From: Roseibaca calidilacus
GTDB lineage: Bacteria; Pseudomonadota; Alphaproteobacteria; Rhodobacterales; Rhodobacteraceae
DNA length: 64,000 nt
Assembly (NCBI RefSeq): GCF_001517585.1
Contig: NZ_FBYC01000004.1
Location: 1,240,001-1,304,000, forward strand
Direction: 5' to 3'
Shown piece after piece: positions 1 to 8,655 of the stretch. Below the pieces are notes generated by a model, which searched no databases, had not been told where the DNA came from, and saw only the letters and a list, made by a program, of their open reading frames with translations. Made by a program: the position numbers and the translations under genes. Each line of letters opens with the position of its first letter. The first letter of the stretch is position 1.

Positions 1-435
1 GCATTCCGACACCCGCATCTGGATCAGGCTTGCGAAGTCACTGCGCCCCTGACGGCACAGCCAATGCGAGATGCGATAGGCCTGAACCGCCTGAAACCCC
101 TTGAAATACATCAGCGGTTTCAGGAACCGGTTGCAGGCCGGGTCACGTTCATAGGTGGCGACGATATCGGCGCGCGCCGCCTCGCCCAAGGATGGGTCAT
201 CGGCATGGGCGGCATCCATGATCTCGCGCAGGATCTGCTCGGACAGTTCCGCCGTGCTGAGCTTCTGGCTTAGCCGAAATGCCAGCGCCTGTTCCAGCGT
301 CTTGTGGTGCAGGACCGATGCGTGAAACATCCCCCCCAGCAGCGGCTCTGCGTCCAGCGCCTGTTCGGCTTCGCGGCGGATACGTTCCCAGACCGGGTCA
401 AGCCTGTGCAGGTTGGGTTTCGGTGATTGGGCCAT
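1..435 (-). CDS. cysE: Serine O-acetyltransferase CysE, N-terminal part (cut by window edge)
   Basis: Makes O-acetylserine from serine and acetyl-CoA, the first step of cysteine synthesis. The first 145 codons are visible and run off the left edge. The helical N-terminal domain typical of CysE is recognisable: DPVWERIRREAEQAL near residues 14-28, then a stretch ending in YERDPACNR and a FLKPLMYFKGFQAVQAYR segment, which is conserved in bacterial SATs. The left-handed beta-helix with the catalytic residues lies outside the window. The ATG at 435 is preceded by a strong AAAGGAGGG ribosome site about six bases upstream, which fixes the start. Confidence 0.9.
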   Translation of the reverse strand, partial: MAQSPKPNLHRLDPVWERIRREAEQALDAEPLLGGMFHASVLHHKTLEQALAFRLSQKLSTAELSEQILREIMDAAHADDPSLGEAARADIVATYERDPACNRFLKPLMYFKGFQAVQAYRISHWLCRQGRSDFASLIQMRVSEC

Positions 436-525
436 GATCCGCCCTCCTTTCGGAACAATCTGGGATAGCATATAACCGCAAAGGCGCTAAAAACAATTGC
501 CATGCAGGACTTTCGCGCGCGCGCG

Positions 526-1278
526 TTAACGCGGCTGGGTCATGCCCATCAGCAGCTTTTTGCGCGCGGTCGGAATGCGTGCCACTTCAACCGCCGTGAA
601 CACATGCAGCGTGTCCAGATTGGGATCGCGCACGGCATGGTCAGACACCCAGCCCCCCAGCCCCAGATACAGCCGCAACAGCGGCGGGATGGATTGCATC
701 GCGGCCTTCTGGTCGGCCAGATCACCGGGCATGGGCAGATCAAAGGCCAAGGGCGCACGCTTGAGCGGACACAGGCCAGAGGGGCCGGTATGCCGCGCCT
801 TCAGCCAGCCCAGTGCCGCCGCATGTCGGGCCGGGTCATCGCCCTTGAAAGACGCGCAGCCCAAAAGCAGATCGACCTTCTCGGCATCGGAATGCAGCGC
901 GATCCCGGCCAGCAGCGCGCGTAGAATATCCGGGTCTTGCCGCCGGTCGCTGGCTATGCAGACACGCCCCAATTCCAGCCCGCGCAGCCCCGCGCGCGCC
1001 AATGGCGACAGATCATAGAATTGCGCGCTGTAGCAGTCATCCAGCTCTGGCCCGTCCAGCAGGCGCAATCGCGCGCAGGCCAGCGCGGCCGGGTCATCCC
1101 CTTCGACCACCAGCAGATGCGCGCAAAGCGGGTCGAATTGGTCCATGTCGGCACCGCGATTGTCGCGAAAGCGCACCCGGCGCAGCTGCGCGACCTGCGC
1201 CAAATCGGCGTCATCGCGGGCAATGCGCAATGTCAGGCGGCCGAATTTGTGGTCGGGAAAGCGGCTTGCCATTGCCAT
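526..1278 (-). CDS. olsB: L-ornithine N-alpha-acyltransferase OlsB (GNAT-type)
   Basis: Predicted to transfer a 3-hydroxyacyl group from acyl-ACP to ornithine, giving lyso-ornithine lipid, a phosphate-free membrane lipid common in Rhodobacterales. The protein has the hemolysin-like acyltransferase pattern: an N-terminal RLTLRIARDDADLAQVAQLR strand-helix, a core ELGRVCIASDRR segment and LLLGCASFKGDDP further on. About 250 residues is normal for OlsB. The frame opens at 1299, but the ATG at 1278 has an AGGGGG site seven bases upstream and is preferred. The usual partner olsA (O-acyltransferase) is not adjacent. A GNAT enzyme with another substrate is the alternative. Confidence 0.75.
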   Translation of the reverse strand: MAMASRFPDHKFGRLTLRIARDDADLAQVAQLRRVRFRDNRGADMDQFDPLCAHLLVVEGDDPAALACARLRLLDGPELDDCYSAQFYDLSPLARAGLRGLELGRVCIASDRRQDPDILRALLAGIALHSDAEKVDLLLGCASFKGDDPARHAAALGWLKARHTGPSGLCPLKRAPLAFDLPMPGDLADQKAAMQSIPPLLRLYLGLGGWVSDHAVRDPNLDTLHVFTAVEVARIPTARKKLLMGMTQPR

Positions 1279-1374
1279 CACGCCGCCCCCTGCGCGCATA
1301 AGCCATGCCCGAACCCAACCTGTGCCTGACCGTATCGCGGTGCACTCATCGCCTTGCCCCGCCCTGCCCTTCGC

Positions 1375-1821
1375 TCAGTTCCCCAGCATTTGGGCAGGGT
1401 TGAACTGGCCAAGGTTGCCAAGGATCTGACGCAAGACCGACTGCCCGCGCGGTCCGCTTTCGGTTACACGGCGCGACAGCGCCACGACCTGCCCGTCTTC
1501 CAACCCGAAGCGTTCGACATTGCTGACGCGGTCACGGCTGTCGAAGCTGATCGCAACGACCTCTCGGCGCTGTTCGACCGGGGCGCGCCAGCCTTGCTCG
1601 ATCCAGTCGCTTTGCACATAATACCAATCGCCACCTTCCATCACGCCCGACACGCCGGGGCGGCCGATCTTCTCGGCCACTGTTTCGCGGGTGTCCTGAC
1701 CAACTTCAATTTCGGCCAGTTGCGTGTCATCGGGGGCATAGCCATGATAGCGTTGCACCGGCGAGCAGGCGCTCAGGGCCAGCGCCACCACAGCGAAAAG
1801 CGCAAAAACACCCTGTTTCAT
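1375..1821 (-). CDS. bamE: Outer-membrane assembly lipoprotein BamE (SmpA/OmlA)
   Basis: Small lipoprotein of the BAM complex, which inserts beta-barrel proteins into the outer membrane. An N-terminal hydrophobic signal ends in the lipobox L16-S-A-C19, so Cys19 should be lipidated. The mature part carries the BamE signature region (LAEIEVGQDTRETVAEKIG, residues 35-53, followed by GRPG). The 148-residue length fits alphaproteobacterial BamE. It is transcribed divergently from yceD, a pairing common in this group. Confidence 0.85.
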   Translation of the reverse strand: MKQGVFALFAVVALALSACSPVQRYHGYAPDDTQLAEIEVGQDTRETVAEKIGRPGVSGVMEGGDWYYVQSDWIEQGWRAPVEQRREVVAISFDSRDRVSNVERFGLEDGQVVALSRRVTESGPRGQSVLRQILGNLGQFNPAQMLGN

Positions 1822-1906
1822 CAGCCAACCCGCCCCTTGTCACACGCGGCACCCCGGCAAAAGGGGCGCATCATTCGCCAAAGGGATACATAAGGACGCC
1901 CGGCAC

Positions 1907-1935
1907 TTCAAGAATGGAAACCATGGGCCTATATC
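1907..1935 (+). promoter_or_regulatory. Predicted sigma-70 promoter of yceD
   Basis: TTCAAG at 1907-1912, a 17-base spacer and TATATC at 1930-1935. Transcription would begin about 40 bases before the preferred yceD start. Pattern match only. Confidence 0.45.
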
Positions 1936-1984
1936 TTTGCGGCACCGCAATGCGGCAGGCAAACCTATGAAAGGGGTTCAGACC

Positions 1985-2551
1985 ATGACCCATGACCTAC
2001 CCGAATTGCCCCATCTGGCCCCGTCCGTCGCCGTGGGCACGCTGAACGGGCGCAAACCCAGAGAGATCCTGATCGAACCCGATGCCGCCACCTGCGCCGC
2101 AATCGCGCAGTATCTGGGCCTGAGCGCCGTGCGCAAAATGCGCTTTCATGGCCAGCTTGCGCCTTTGGGCGCACGCGATTGGGAAGTGTCTGGCAGTCTG
2201 GGGGCAACGGTTGTGCAGCCTTGCGCCGTCACGCTGGCCCCCGTCACCACGCGAATCGATGAGCGCATTCAGCGCCATTTCATCGCCGACTGGTCCGAAC
2301 CAGAGGGCGAAGAGGTCGAGATGACACTCGATGACCGGCAAGAACCACTGGGCGGCCGGATTGACCTGTCGGCCATCGTCGTGGAAGCGCTGGCGCTGGC
2401 TTTGCCGGAATTTCCCCGTGCCGAGGGTGCCGCGCTGAACCCCGAGGGGGTTTTGCGCACCGCACCGGAGGGCGAAACGCCGCTGGATGACGACGCCGTC
2501 AAGCCGTTTGCCGGGCTGGCGGCATTGCGCGACAAGCTTGACCGGAGCTAA
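1985..2551 (+). CDS. yceD: DUF177 / YceD family protein
   Basis: Member of the YceD (DUF177) family, which is linked to 23S rRNA accumulation in plants and E. coli. It sits upstream of the L32 gene in most bacteria, as here. The family core is seen as PCAVTLAPV followed by an acidic middle (PEGEEVEM) and the LPLxP-like end replaced by ALALALPEFPR. The frame is open from 1937, but the ATG at 1985 follows an AAAGGGG site and gives the usual length (188 residues); an ATG at 1967 is possible. The biochemical role is unknown. Confidence 0.8.
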   Translation: MTHDLPELPHLAPSVAVGTLNGRKPREILIEPDAATCAAIAQYLGLSAVRKMRFHGQLAPLGARDWEVSGSLGATVVQPCAVTLAPVTTRIDERIQRHFIADWSEPEGEEVEMTLDDRQEPLGGRIDLSAIVVEALALALPEFPRAEGAALNPEGVLRTAPEGETPLDDDAVKPFAGLAALRDKLDRS

Positions 2552-2621
2552 GGTGCCCCCCCTATTCGGGCTTGCAGGTTAAAAAATCGCCTGTATTTTC
2601 GCCGGTTCATACGAACAGGGC

Positions 2622-2650
2622 TTGGAACTGCGCCATATTCCGTGTATCCG
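2622..2650 (+). promoter_or_regulatory. Predicted promoter of rpmF-plsX operon
   Basis: TTGGAA at 2622-2627, a 17-base spacer and TATCCG at 2645-2650, in the 186-base gap before rpmF. This would let the L32/fatty-acid operon be transcribed separately from yceD. Pattern match only. Confidence 0.4.
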
Positions 2651-2737
2651 GCCAAAAATTCGCAATCACTGACACCTGCGCCGCACCGGCCCTTTGCATC
2701 TGGGCCGCCAAAGCGCCACTGACATCCGAGGTTTGAC

Positions 2738-2944
2738 ATGGCCGTTCAACAGAATCGCGTTACCCGCTCTCGCCGTAACATGCGCCGCTCGCATGACGCG
2801 CTGGTTGCCGCGAACCCCAACGAGTGCAGCAATTGCGGTGAGCTGAAGCGCCCGCATCACGTTTGCCCGTCCTGCGGACATTACGCCGACCGCGAAGTGG
2901 TTGCTCAGGCAACTGAGATCGACCTGGAAGACGACGCGGCCTGA
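2738..2944 (+). CDS. rpmF: 50S ribosomal protein L32
   Basis: Large-subunit ribosomal protein of 68 residues. It opens with a basic stretch (residues 1-20) and has the four zinc-ligand cysteines C30, C33, C43 and C46, so this is the zinc-binding (C+) form of L32. Position directly before plsX and fabH is the classic arrangement coupling translation and lipid synthesis genes. Confidence 0.97.
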   Translation: MAVQQNRVTRSRRNMRRSHDALVAANPNECSNCGELKRPHHVCPSCGHYADREVVAQATEIDLEDDAA

Positions 2945-2975
2945 TCGTGGCCGCTGTCACGCGTCAGGGTCTATA

Positions 2976-4088
2976 ATGTCAGACGCGCGCGACACCAGCG
3001 CCACAGGCTTCTCCGACATGATAACCGTGTCGGTGGATGCTATGGGCGGCGATCAAGGGCCCGCAGCTGTCATTGACGGCTGCGCCTTGTCTTTGGCAAA
3101 GAATCCGCAACTGCACATTCTGCTGCATGGTGACGAGGCCGTTCTTGCGCCGCTGGTTGCGCGCAAGCCGGGTCTGGCCAAGCGGCTGACGCTGCAACAT
3201 AGCCCCGACACCGTCAAGATGGACGACAAGCCCGCGCAGGTCATGCGCCATGGGCGTGGCACCTCTATGTGGAACGCCCTTGGCGCACAGCGCAAGGGCG
3301 ACGCGCAAGCGACCGTGTCTTGCGGCAATACCGGCGCGCTGATGGCCGTGTCTATGTTGCAGTTGCGCAAACTGCCCGGCGTGCACCGCCCGGCCATTGC
3401 CTGCCTGTGGCCGTCGCGCGGCAAGACCGGCTTCAACACCATGCTGGATGTTGGCGCAGATGTGCGCGCCGACGAGGAATCGCTGTTGCAATACGCGATG
3501 ATGGGGGCTGCCTATTATCGCAACGCGTTCAATATGCCGCGCCCGCGCGTGGGCTTGCTGAACGTAGGCACAGAAGACCACAAGGGCCGCGCTGAAATAA
3601 AAGAAGCCGCGCTTTTGATCGCGCAGGCCGCGCAGATCGGCCAGTTCGAATTCGTGGGCTTCGTGGAAGGCAGCGACATCCCGTCAGAACGTGTTGACGT
3701 GATCGTCACCGACGGTTTCACCGGCAATGTTGCGCTGAAAACCGGCGAAGGCACGGCCCGGCTGATTTCCGACCTGCTGCGCCGCGAATTGACCGCCACG
3801 CCTTGGGCCAAGATTGCCGGGCTTTTGGCGCTGCGCCCCATGCGCCGCGCCAAGAAACGCACAGACCCCAGCCGCGTGAATGGCGGCGTGTTCCTTGGCC
3901 TGAACGGCACCGTGGTCAAATCACACGGCTCTGCCGATGCGACGGGCGTGTCCTCTGCGATCAAGCTGGCTTTCACGCTGGCGCGGTCGGGCTTTCAAGA
4001 GCGGATGTCGGACCGGCTGAGCGCGGTCATGGAATCGGTGTCGGGCCGGCAGGACACCAATACCGAAAGCGCGGGGGGCACAGAATGA
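2976..4088 (+). CDS. plsX: Phosphate acyltransferase PlsX
   Basis: Converts acyl-ACP to acyl-phosphate for the PlsY step of phosphatidic acid synthesis. The family hallmark ITVSVDAMGGDQGP lies near the N-terminus, with CGNTGALMA, FVEGSDIP and DGFTGNVALK further on. The start at 2976 gives 370 residues, matching related proteins that carry a short extension; ATG 3018, just before the core, is an alternative. The stop overlaps the fabH start by four bases (ATGA), so the two are translationally coupled. Confidence 0.95.
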   Translation: MSDARDTSATGFSDMITVSVDAMGGDQGPAAVIDGCALSLAKNPQLHILLHGDEAVLAPLVARKPGLAKRLTLQHSPDTVKMDDKPAQVMRHGRGTSMWNALGAQRKGDAQATVSCGNTGALMAVSMLQLRKLPGVHRPAIACLWPSRGKTGFNTMLDVGADVRADEESLLQYAMMGAAYYRNAFNMPRPRVGLLNVGTEDHKGRAEIKEAALLIAQAAQIGQFEFVGFVEGSDIPSERVDVIVTDGFTGNVALKTGEGTARLISDLLRRELTATPWAKIAGLLALRPMRRAKKRTDPSRVNGGVFLGLNGTVVKSHGSADATGVSSAIKLAFTLARSGFQERMSDRLSAVMESVSGRQDTNTESAGGTE

Positions 4089-5062
4089 GCACGATCCGGG
4101 CGGTCATTCGCGGGTGCGGCCATTACCTGCCAGAGCGGGTCGTGCCGAATGCGGAATTCGCAGCCACGCTTGACACTTCGGATGACTGGATCGTTTCGCG
4201 CTCTGGGATCGAACGGCGGCATTTCGCGGCCGAGGGTGAGTATACCTCCGACCTTGCGACCCATGCCGCGCGCCGCGCGCTGGACTCGTCCGGCATAACG
4301 CCCGACCAGATTGATGCCGTCGTGGTCGCAACATCGACCCCCGATTTCACATTTCCCGCCGTTGCCACGCAAGTTCAGGCCGCATTGGGCATCCGGCAGG
4401 GGTTCGCCTTTGACATTCAGGCAGTGTGCGCGGGGTTTGTCTTTGCGCTGGCCAATGCCAACGGGTTGATCCTTGGGGGGCAGGCCAAGCGCGTCTTGGT
4501 CATTGGGGCCGAAACCTTCTCGCGCATCATGGATTGGACCGACCGGGGCACCTGTGTGCTGTTCGGCGACGGTGCCGGTGCCGTGGTGCTGGAAGCGGTC
4601 GAAAGCGACGGCACGTCCGATGATCGCGGCATCCTTGGCGTGGACCTGAATTCCGACGGCCAATACCGCGAGCTGCTTTATGTTGATGGTGGTGTGTCGC
4701 GTTCCGGCACGGCGGGCGTGTTGAAAATGCAGGGCCGCGAGGTGTTCCGGCACGCGGTCGAGAAACTGGCGCAAACCGCCACCACCGCGCTGGACCGCGC
4801 AGGGCTTGGCGCGGGCGATGTTGATTGGGTTGTGCCGCATCAGGCCAATTTGCGCATTATCCGTGGCACGGCGCAGAAACTGGGCGTGCCGATGGAAAAG
4901 GTCGTTGTGACCGTGCAGGACCATGGCAATACCTCTGCCGCATCCATCCCGCTGGCCTTGTCGGTTGCGGCTGCGCGCGGGCAGTTTCAACCCGGCGATT
5001 GCATCGTGACCGAAGCCATCGGCGGCGGGCTAAGCTGGGGCGCGGTTGTGCTGCGCTGGTAG
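4085..5062 (+). CDS. fabH: Beta-ketoacyl-ACP synthase III FabH
   Basis: Starts type-II fatty-acid synthesis by condensing acetyl-CoA with malonyl-ACP. The catalytic triad is intact: Cys115 in AVCAGF, His252 in PHQANLR and Asn282 in HGNTSAAS. The 325-residue length is normal. The long open frame extends upstream, but the ATG overlapping the plsX stop and the MSTIRAVIRGCG opening fix the start. Second lipid gene of the rpmF-plsX-fabH operon. Confidence 0.96.
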   Translation: MSTIRAVIRGCGHYLPERVVPNAEFAATLDTSDDWIVSRSGIERRHFAAEGEYTSDLATHAARRALDSSGITPDQIDAVVVATSTPDFTFPAVATQVQAALGIRQGFAFDIQAVCAGFVFALANANGLILGGQAKRVLVIGAETFSRIMDWTDRGTCVLFGDGAGAVVLEAVESDGTSDDRGILGVDLNSDGQYRELLYVDGGVSRSGTAGVLKMQGREVFRHAVEKLAQTATTALDRAGLGAGDVDWVVPHQANLRIIRGTAQKLGVPMEKVVVTVQDHGNTSAASIPLALSVAAARGQFQPGDCIVTEAIGGGLSWGAVVLRW

Positions 5063-5093
5063 CGCTTTAAGGCGGCGGCGCAACCCCCTGATA

Positions 5094-5122
5094 TTGACTC
5101 GGAAATTGCTTTCGCTCAGGAT
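5094..5122 (+). promoter_or_regulatory. Predicted promoter of ihfA
   Basis: TTGACT at 5094-5099, a 17-base spacer and CAGGAT at 5117-5122, just ahead of ihfA. It would allow IHF expression apart from the fatty-acid genes. Pattern match only. Confidence 0.4.
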
Positions 5123-5145
5123 GGTGTGAAACGCCGGAGGGCATG

Positions 5146-5451
5146 ATGTCGGAAAAAACACTTACACGAATGGACCTGACCGAAGCGGTATTCCGCGAAG
5201 TGGGCTTGTCGCGCAACGAATCGTCGTCCTTGGTGGATAGCGTGTTGCAGCACATCTCTGATGCGCTGGTGGCCGGTGAACAGGTCAAGATCTCTTCTTT
5301 CGGCACATTTTCCACGCGCGACAAGAATGCCCGCATGGGGCGCAACCCCAAAACCGGCGAAGAAGTGCCGATTTCACCACGCCGCGTGCTTAGTTTCCGC
5401 CCGTCGCACCTGATGAAAGACCGCGTGGCACAAGGCAATGCCGGGCAATAA
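5146..5451 (+). CDS. ihfA: Integration host factor subunit alpha
   Basis: DNA-bending nucleoid protein that works as a heterodimer with IhfB. The sequence [38 protein letters not shown] and the arginine/proline beta-arm region are standard for the HU/IHF family, and RMGRNPKTG is the arm that intercalates DNA. Two ATGs are adjacent; the second (5146) has GGAGG five bases upstream and is preferred. Placement after fabH and before a MerR gene is conserved in Rhodobacterales. Confidence 0.95.
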   Translation: MSEKTLTRMDLTEAVFREVGLSRNESSSLVDSVLQHISDALVAGEQVKISSFGTFSTRDKNARMGRNPKTGEEVPISPRRVLSFRPSHLMKDRVAQGNAGQ

Positions 5452-5467
5452 CCAGTAAGGCAAGTTC

Positions 5468-6352
5468 ATGCGCAAGGCACCAGAGGCGTTCCGCACCATC
5501 AGCGAAGCGGCGGAAGCCTTGGACACCCCGGCGCATGTGTTGCGCTTTTGGGAAAGCAAATTCACCCATGTCAAACCTGTGAAACGCGCGGGCGGGCGGC
5601 GCTATTACCGCCCCGCCGATATTGACCTTCTGTCGGGCATAAAGCTGCTGCTGCACGATCAGGGCATGACGATTCGCGGCGTGCAAAAGCTGTTGCAGGA
5701 AAAAGGCGCGCGCCATGTCGCCGGGCTGGCCCCGATCAGCGCCGATGTGCTGGAACTGCCGCTAGACCCGCCTGCGGACATGGGCACGGTGATGGTGCCC
5801 AAGCCTGACATCGCCCCGGATCTGCCGCCCGCGGTGGACACCACGAAGGTCGAAAGCGTCAGGCCCGTTGCAGAGCAAGGCGCGCAGCCGCTGCCCGAAA
5901 GCAGCGACACACCAGAAGAGGTGCCAGAAGAACCCGCACTGCCGCCACAGGATGACCAGACTGGGCCAATAGGCGACAGCGCAGGAAATATCGCAGAGCC
6001 AAGGTCGCCGCGCGACACGGCGCCGGAACCAGACCTGCCCGATGCCGCAGCACCCGCGCCAGACGCAACCGCAGCAGCGCCAGAGCAAGACGCAGGTGCC
6101 GAATTGACGCCGGATGCCGTTCAGTCAGCGTCAGAGCAAGCCGAAGAAGCAGTCCCCCCAACACCGACCAAGGCACCGGCCCCGGTTATGGCACCAGTCC
6201 CAGACACCGATCCTGCGCCGCCAGAACCCGCCCGCTTTGCGCGCATCGCCCATGCGCTGCGTGTCAACCCGCCGCGCGATGTTTCCCGCTTTGCCCCGGC
6301 GCTGTCCCGGCTGGAACAGCTTGCCCGAACGCTCGCGGAACGCAGCGATTAG
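5468..6352 (+). CDS. MerR-family regulator with long Pro/Ala/Glu-rich linker
   Basis: An N-terminal MerR winged helix-turn-helix spans about residues 8-75 ([42 protein letters not shown]). It has no metal-sensing cysteine region. From about residue 90 to 250 the chain is low-complexity, rich in Pro, Ala, Glu and Asp. A short basic C-terminal block ([11 protein letters not shown] ... RLEQLARTL) follows. The regulator next to ihfA has this shape in many alphaproteobacteria. Its target and signal are unknown. It starts 16 bases after ihfA and is probably co-transcribed with it. Confidence 0.85.
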   Translation: MRKAPEAFRTISEAAEALDTPAHVLRFWESKFTHVKPVKRAGGRRYYRPADIDLLSGIKLLLHDQGMTIRGVQKLLQEKGARHVAGLAPISADVLELPLDPPADMGTVMVPKPDIAPDLPPAVDTTKVESVRPVAEQGAQPLPESSDTPEEVPEEPALPPQDDQTGPIGDSAGNIAEPRSPRDTAPEPDLPDAAAPAPDATAAAPEQDAGAELTPDAVQSASEQAEEAVPPTPTKAPAPVMAPVPDTDPAPPEPARFARIAHALRVNPPRDVSRFAPALSRLEQLARTLAERSD

Positions 6353-6373
6353 CACAAAGCGGCGGATTGCCCC

Positions 6374-6401
6374 TTGCCCTCGGCGCTGAATCGGTTAGAA
6401 G
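6374..6401 (+). promoter_or_regulatory. Predicted promoter of tRNA-Pro
   Basis: TTGCCC at 6374-6379, a 16-base spacer and TAGAAG at 6396-6401, about 17 bases before the mature 5' end of the tRNA. Pattern match only. Confidence 0.4.
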
Positions 6402-6417
6402 GCCGGGCATAGCCTGT

Positions 6418-6494
6418 CGGGCTATAGCGCAGTCTGGTAGCGCGTCCGTCTGGGGGACGGAAGGTCGCAGGTTCAAGTCCTGCTAGCCCGACCA
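6418..6494 (+). tRNA. tRNA-Pro(GGG)
   Basis: Full cloverleaf: acceptor stem CGGGCTA/TAGCCCG, D arm GCGC...GCGC, anticodon stem TCCGT/ACGGA with the seven-base loop CTGGGGG (anticodon GGG), T arm with GGTTCAAGTCC, discriminator A6491 and an encoded CCA at 6492-6494. It reads proline codons CCC and CCU. Confidence 0.97.
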
Positions 6495-6504
6495 TTCATC
6501 TACT

Positions 6505-6786
6505 TCAGTAGCGATTTGCGGCCTTCTCGAAGGCGCTGGAAATATCGTTCCATGCAGAGACGAAACCGCTCTGCATGTCGGACCACGCCTGTTCGCTGGC
6601 GTCGCGCGCCTCGTGCAGTTTCTTCTCGACCTTGTTGCGCTGCTCTTTCATTTCGGCCAACTGGGCTTCGTATTTTACCTTCATATCCGCCTGCGCGCCG
6701 CGTATCTGCGCTTCCTGCTTGGCAATCTCTGCATTCCACTCGTCGATCTTGGCTTTGGTTTTCTCTATGAATGCGTCACGGTCCAT
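6505..6786 (-). CDS. Small coiled-coil protein, function unknown
   Basis: A 93-residue, highly charged, almost entirely helical protein with no signal or membrane segment. Heptad-like spacing of hydrophobics (KTKAKIDEWNAEIAKQEAQI, then a QLAEMKEQRNKVEKKLHEA segment) predicts a coiled coil across residues 5-70, and an SDMQSGFVSAWNDI tail follows. It resembles small sll1863-type stress-response coiled-coil proteins, but I cannot assign a role. An AGGAGGG site precedes ATG 6786. It ends 11 bases from the tRNA-Pro 3' end and is convergent with it. Confidence 0.75.
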   Translation of the reverse strand: MDRDAFIEKTKAKIDEWNAEIAKQEAQIRGAQADMKVKYEAQLAEMKEQRNKVEKKLHEARDASEQAWSDMQSGFVSAWNDISSAFEKAANRY

Positions 6787-6921
6787 GGGACCCTCCTTTC
6801 ATTACAAGCGAATACCTAGAACGTAGGAACCCGTTCCGCGTCATGCAACCCGGGGCTGGCCACCCTTCCCAAGCCTTGCGGCCTTCGCTAAGACAGTTCG
6901 GGAAACCGGCGCGAAGGACAG

Positions 6922-8007
6922 ATGACCGATATGCAAGGCGTTTTGCCATCCCAGACCCTGCGCGAGATGATTGCGCGCGCCGAAATCACGGCCGACACCC
7001 CGGTCACGGCACAACAGGTGCAACCTGCCAGCCTTGACCTGCGTCTGGGCCACCGGGCATGGCGGGTGCGCGCATCGTTTCTGGCGGGCAAGGGGCGGCG
7101 AGTGGCCGACCGTCTGGCCGATTTCGAAATGCACGAAATGCGCCTTGAGGGCGGCACGGTTCTGGAAAAGGGCTGCGTTTATGTCGTGGAACTGATGGAA
7201 CGGCTGGCCCTGCCCCCGGCCCTGCAAGCGGTGGCCAATGCCAAAAGTTCGACCGGGCGGCTGGATTTGCTGACCCGCGTGATTGCCGATAACGGCACCG
7301 AATTCGACCGTGTGCCCGATGGCTACCAAGGCCCGCTTTATGCCGAAATCTGCCCGCGGTCCTTTTCGGTGCTGGTGCGCCCCGGCCAAAGGCTGAACCA
7401 GATCCGCTTTCGGCGCGGCCATGCGGTGCTGGATGACACCGCTTTGCACGCGCTGCACAGCACCGATACGCTGGTGCCGGGCGAGCCGGTCATCTCTGAC
7501 GGGCTGGGCTTTTCGGTCGATCTGAAACCGGCGCAAGGCACGCTGGTAGGCTACCGCGCAAAACCCCATACCGGGGTGATAGACCTTGACCGCATCGGCG
7601 CTTATGCGCCGCGCGACTACTGGGAAGAGCTGCACAGTGATACCGGGCAGATCATCCTTGACCCCGGTGCGTTCTACATTCTGGTCAGCCGCGAGGCGGT
7701 GCATATTCCCCCCGATTACGCCGCCGAAATGGCCCCTTACCTGGCCATGGTGGGCGAATTCCGGGTGCATTATGCCGGATTCTTCGACCCCGGTTTCGGC
7801 CATGCCGCCGCCGGGGGCAGCGGCGCGCGCGGTGTTCTGGAAGTGCGCTGTCACGAAGCGCCTTTCGCGCTGGAACATGGCCAGATCGTCGGGCGGCTGA
7901 TATACGAACGCATGGCCGCGCGGCCAGAACGCCTGTATGGCGCGGATCTGGCCTCGAACTACCAAGGGCAGGGTTTGAAACTGGCCAAGCATTTCAAGGC
8001 GGCATGA
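6922..8007 (+). CDS. dcd: dCTP deaminase, long (two-domain) form
   Basis: Hydrolyses dCTP to dUTP for thymidylate supply. At 361 residues it is about twice the length of the E. coli enzyme, matching the alphaproteobacterial form in which two dUTPase-fold halves occur in one chain. The first half shows QPASLDLRLG, the substrate-loop-like AVANAKSSTGRLDL and GYQGPLYAEI. The second shows GQIILDPGAFYIL, HYAGFFDPGFG and ARGVLEVRCHEAPFALEHG. The start codon at 6922 is the first in frame. Its stop overlaps the marC-like start. Confidence 0.88.
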   Translation: MTDMQGVLPSQTLREMIARAEITADTPVTAQQVQPASLDLRLGHRAWRVRASFLAGKGRRVADRLADFEMHEMRLEGGTVLEKGCVYVVELMERLALPPALQAVANAKSSTGRLDLLTRVIADNGTEFDRVPDGYQGPLYAEICPRSFSVLVRPGQRLNQIRFRRGHAVLDDTALHALHSTDTLVPGEPVISDGLGFSVDLKPAQGTLVGYRAKPHTGVIDLDRIGAYAPRDYWEELHSDTGQIILDPGAFYILVSREAVHIPPDYAAEMAPYLAMVGEFRVHYAGFFDPGFGHAAAGGSGARGVLEVRCHEAPFALEHGQIVGRLIYERMAARPERLYGADLASNYQGQGLKLAKHFKAA

Positions 8008-8654
8008 TGCTGGAAATCCCTTTCCTGATCTCGGCCTTCGTTACGCTGTTCGTGGTCATTGACCCCATCGGCACCGCGCCCTTGTTTCTGGCGCTGACCC
8101 AAGGCATGACCGCCAAGCAGCGCCGCACGGTGGGCCTGCGCGCCTGTTTCATTGCAGCACTGCTGCTGATGGCTTTTGCCGTGGCGGGCGAGGATTTCCT
8201 GAATTTCATCGGCATTTCGATGCCGGCCTTCCAGATCGCGGGCGGGCTTTTGCTGTTTCTGACGGCGCTGGACATGCTGTTCGACCGCCGCTCGGAACGG
8301 CGTCAGAACCACGCGGATGAGGGGACGGGCAATCTGGCCGATGACCCGTCGGTCTTTCCGCTGGCCATGCCCCTGATCGCTGGGCCGGGGGCGATGGCAA
8401 CAATGGTGCTGCTGATAAACGACACCGGCGGCACATGGGAAGGCACGGCACTGATTTCGGGCGTCATGCTGGCCGTGATCGCGCTGGTATTGCTGGCGTT
8501 CTTGGCCGCCGCGCCCTTGGAACGCATGTTGCGCCGCACCGGAACCATGGTGCTGACGCGGCTGTTCGGGCTGCTTCTGTCGGCGCTATCGGTGCAATTC
8601 GTGCTGAATGGCGCAACAGCGCTTGGTATCTTGCCAAGCGCCGTGCCGATGTAG
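8004..8654 (+). CDS. MarC-family integral membrane protein
   Basis: A 216-residue inner-membrane protein with about six hydrophobic segments. The family pattern LFVVIDPIGTAPLFL near the N-terminus and FPLAMPLIAGPGAMATMVLL in the second half (about residues 117-136) identify MarC/UPF0056. Despite the name, a role in antibiotic resistance is not established and the transported substrate is unknown. The start codon overlaps the dcd stop (two ATGs in tandem at 8004 and 8007), so translation is probably coupled. Confidence 0.88.
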   Translation: MMLEIPFLISAFVTLFVVIDPIGTAPLFLALTQGMTAKQRRTVGLRACFIAALLLMAFAVAGEDFLNFIGISMPAFQIAGGLLLFLTALDMLFDRRSERRQNHADEGTGNLADDPSVFPLAMPLIAGPGAMATMVLLINDTGGTWEGTALISGVMLAVIALVLLAFLAAAPLERMLRRTGTMVLTRLFGLLLSALSVQFVLNGATALGILPSAVPM

Positions 8655-8655
8655 C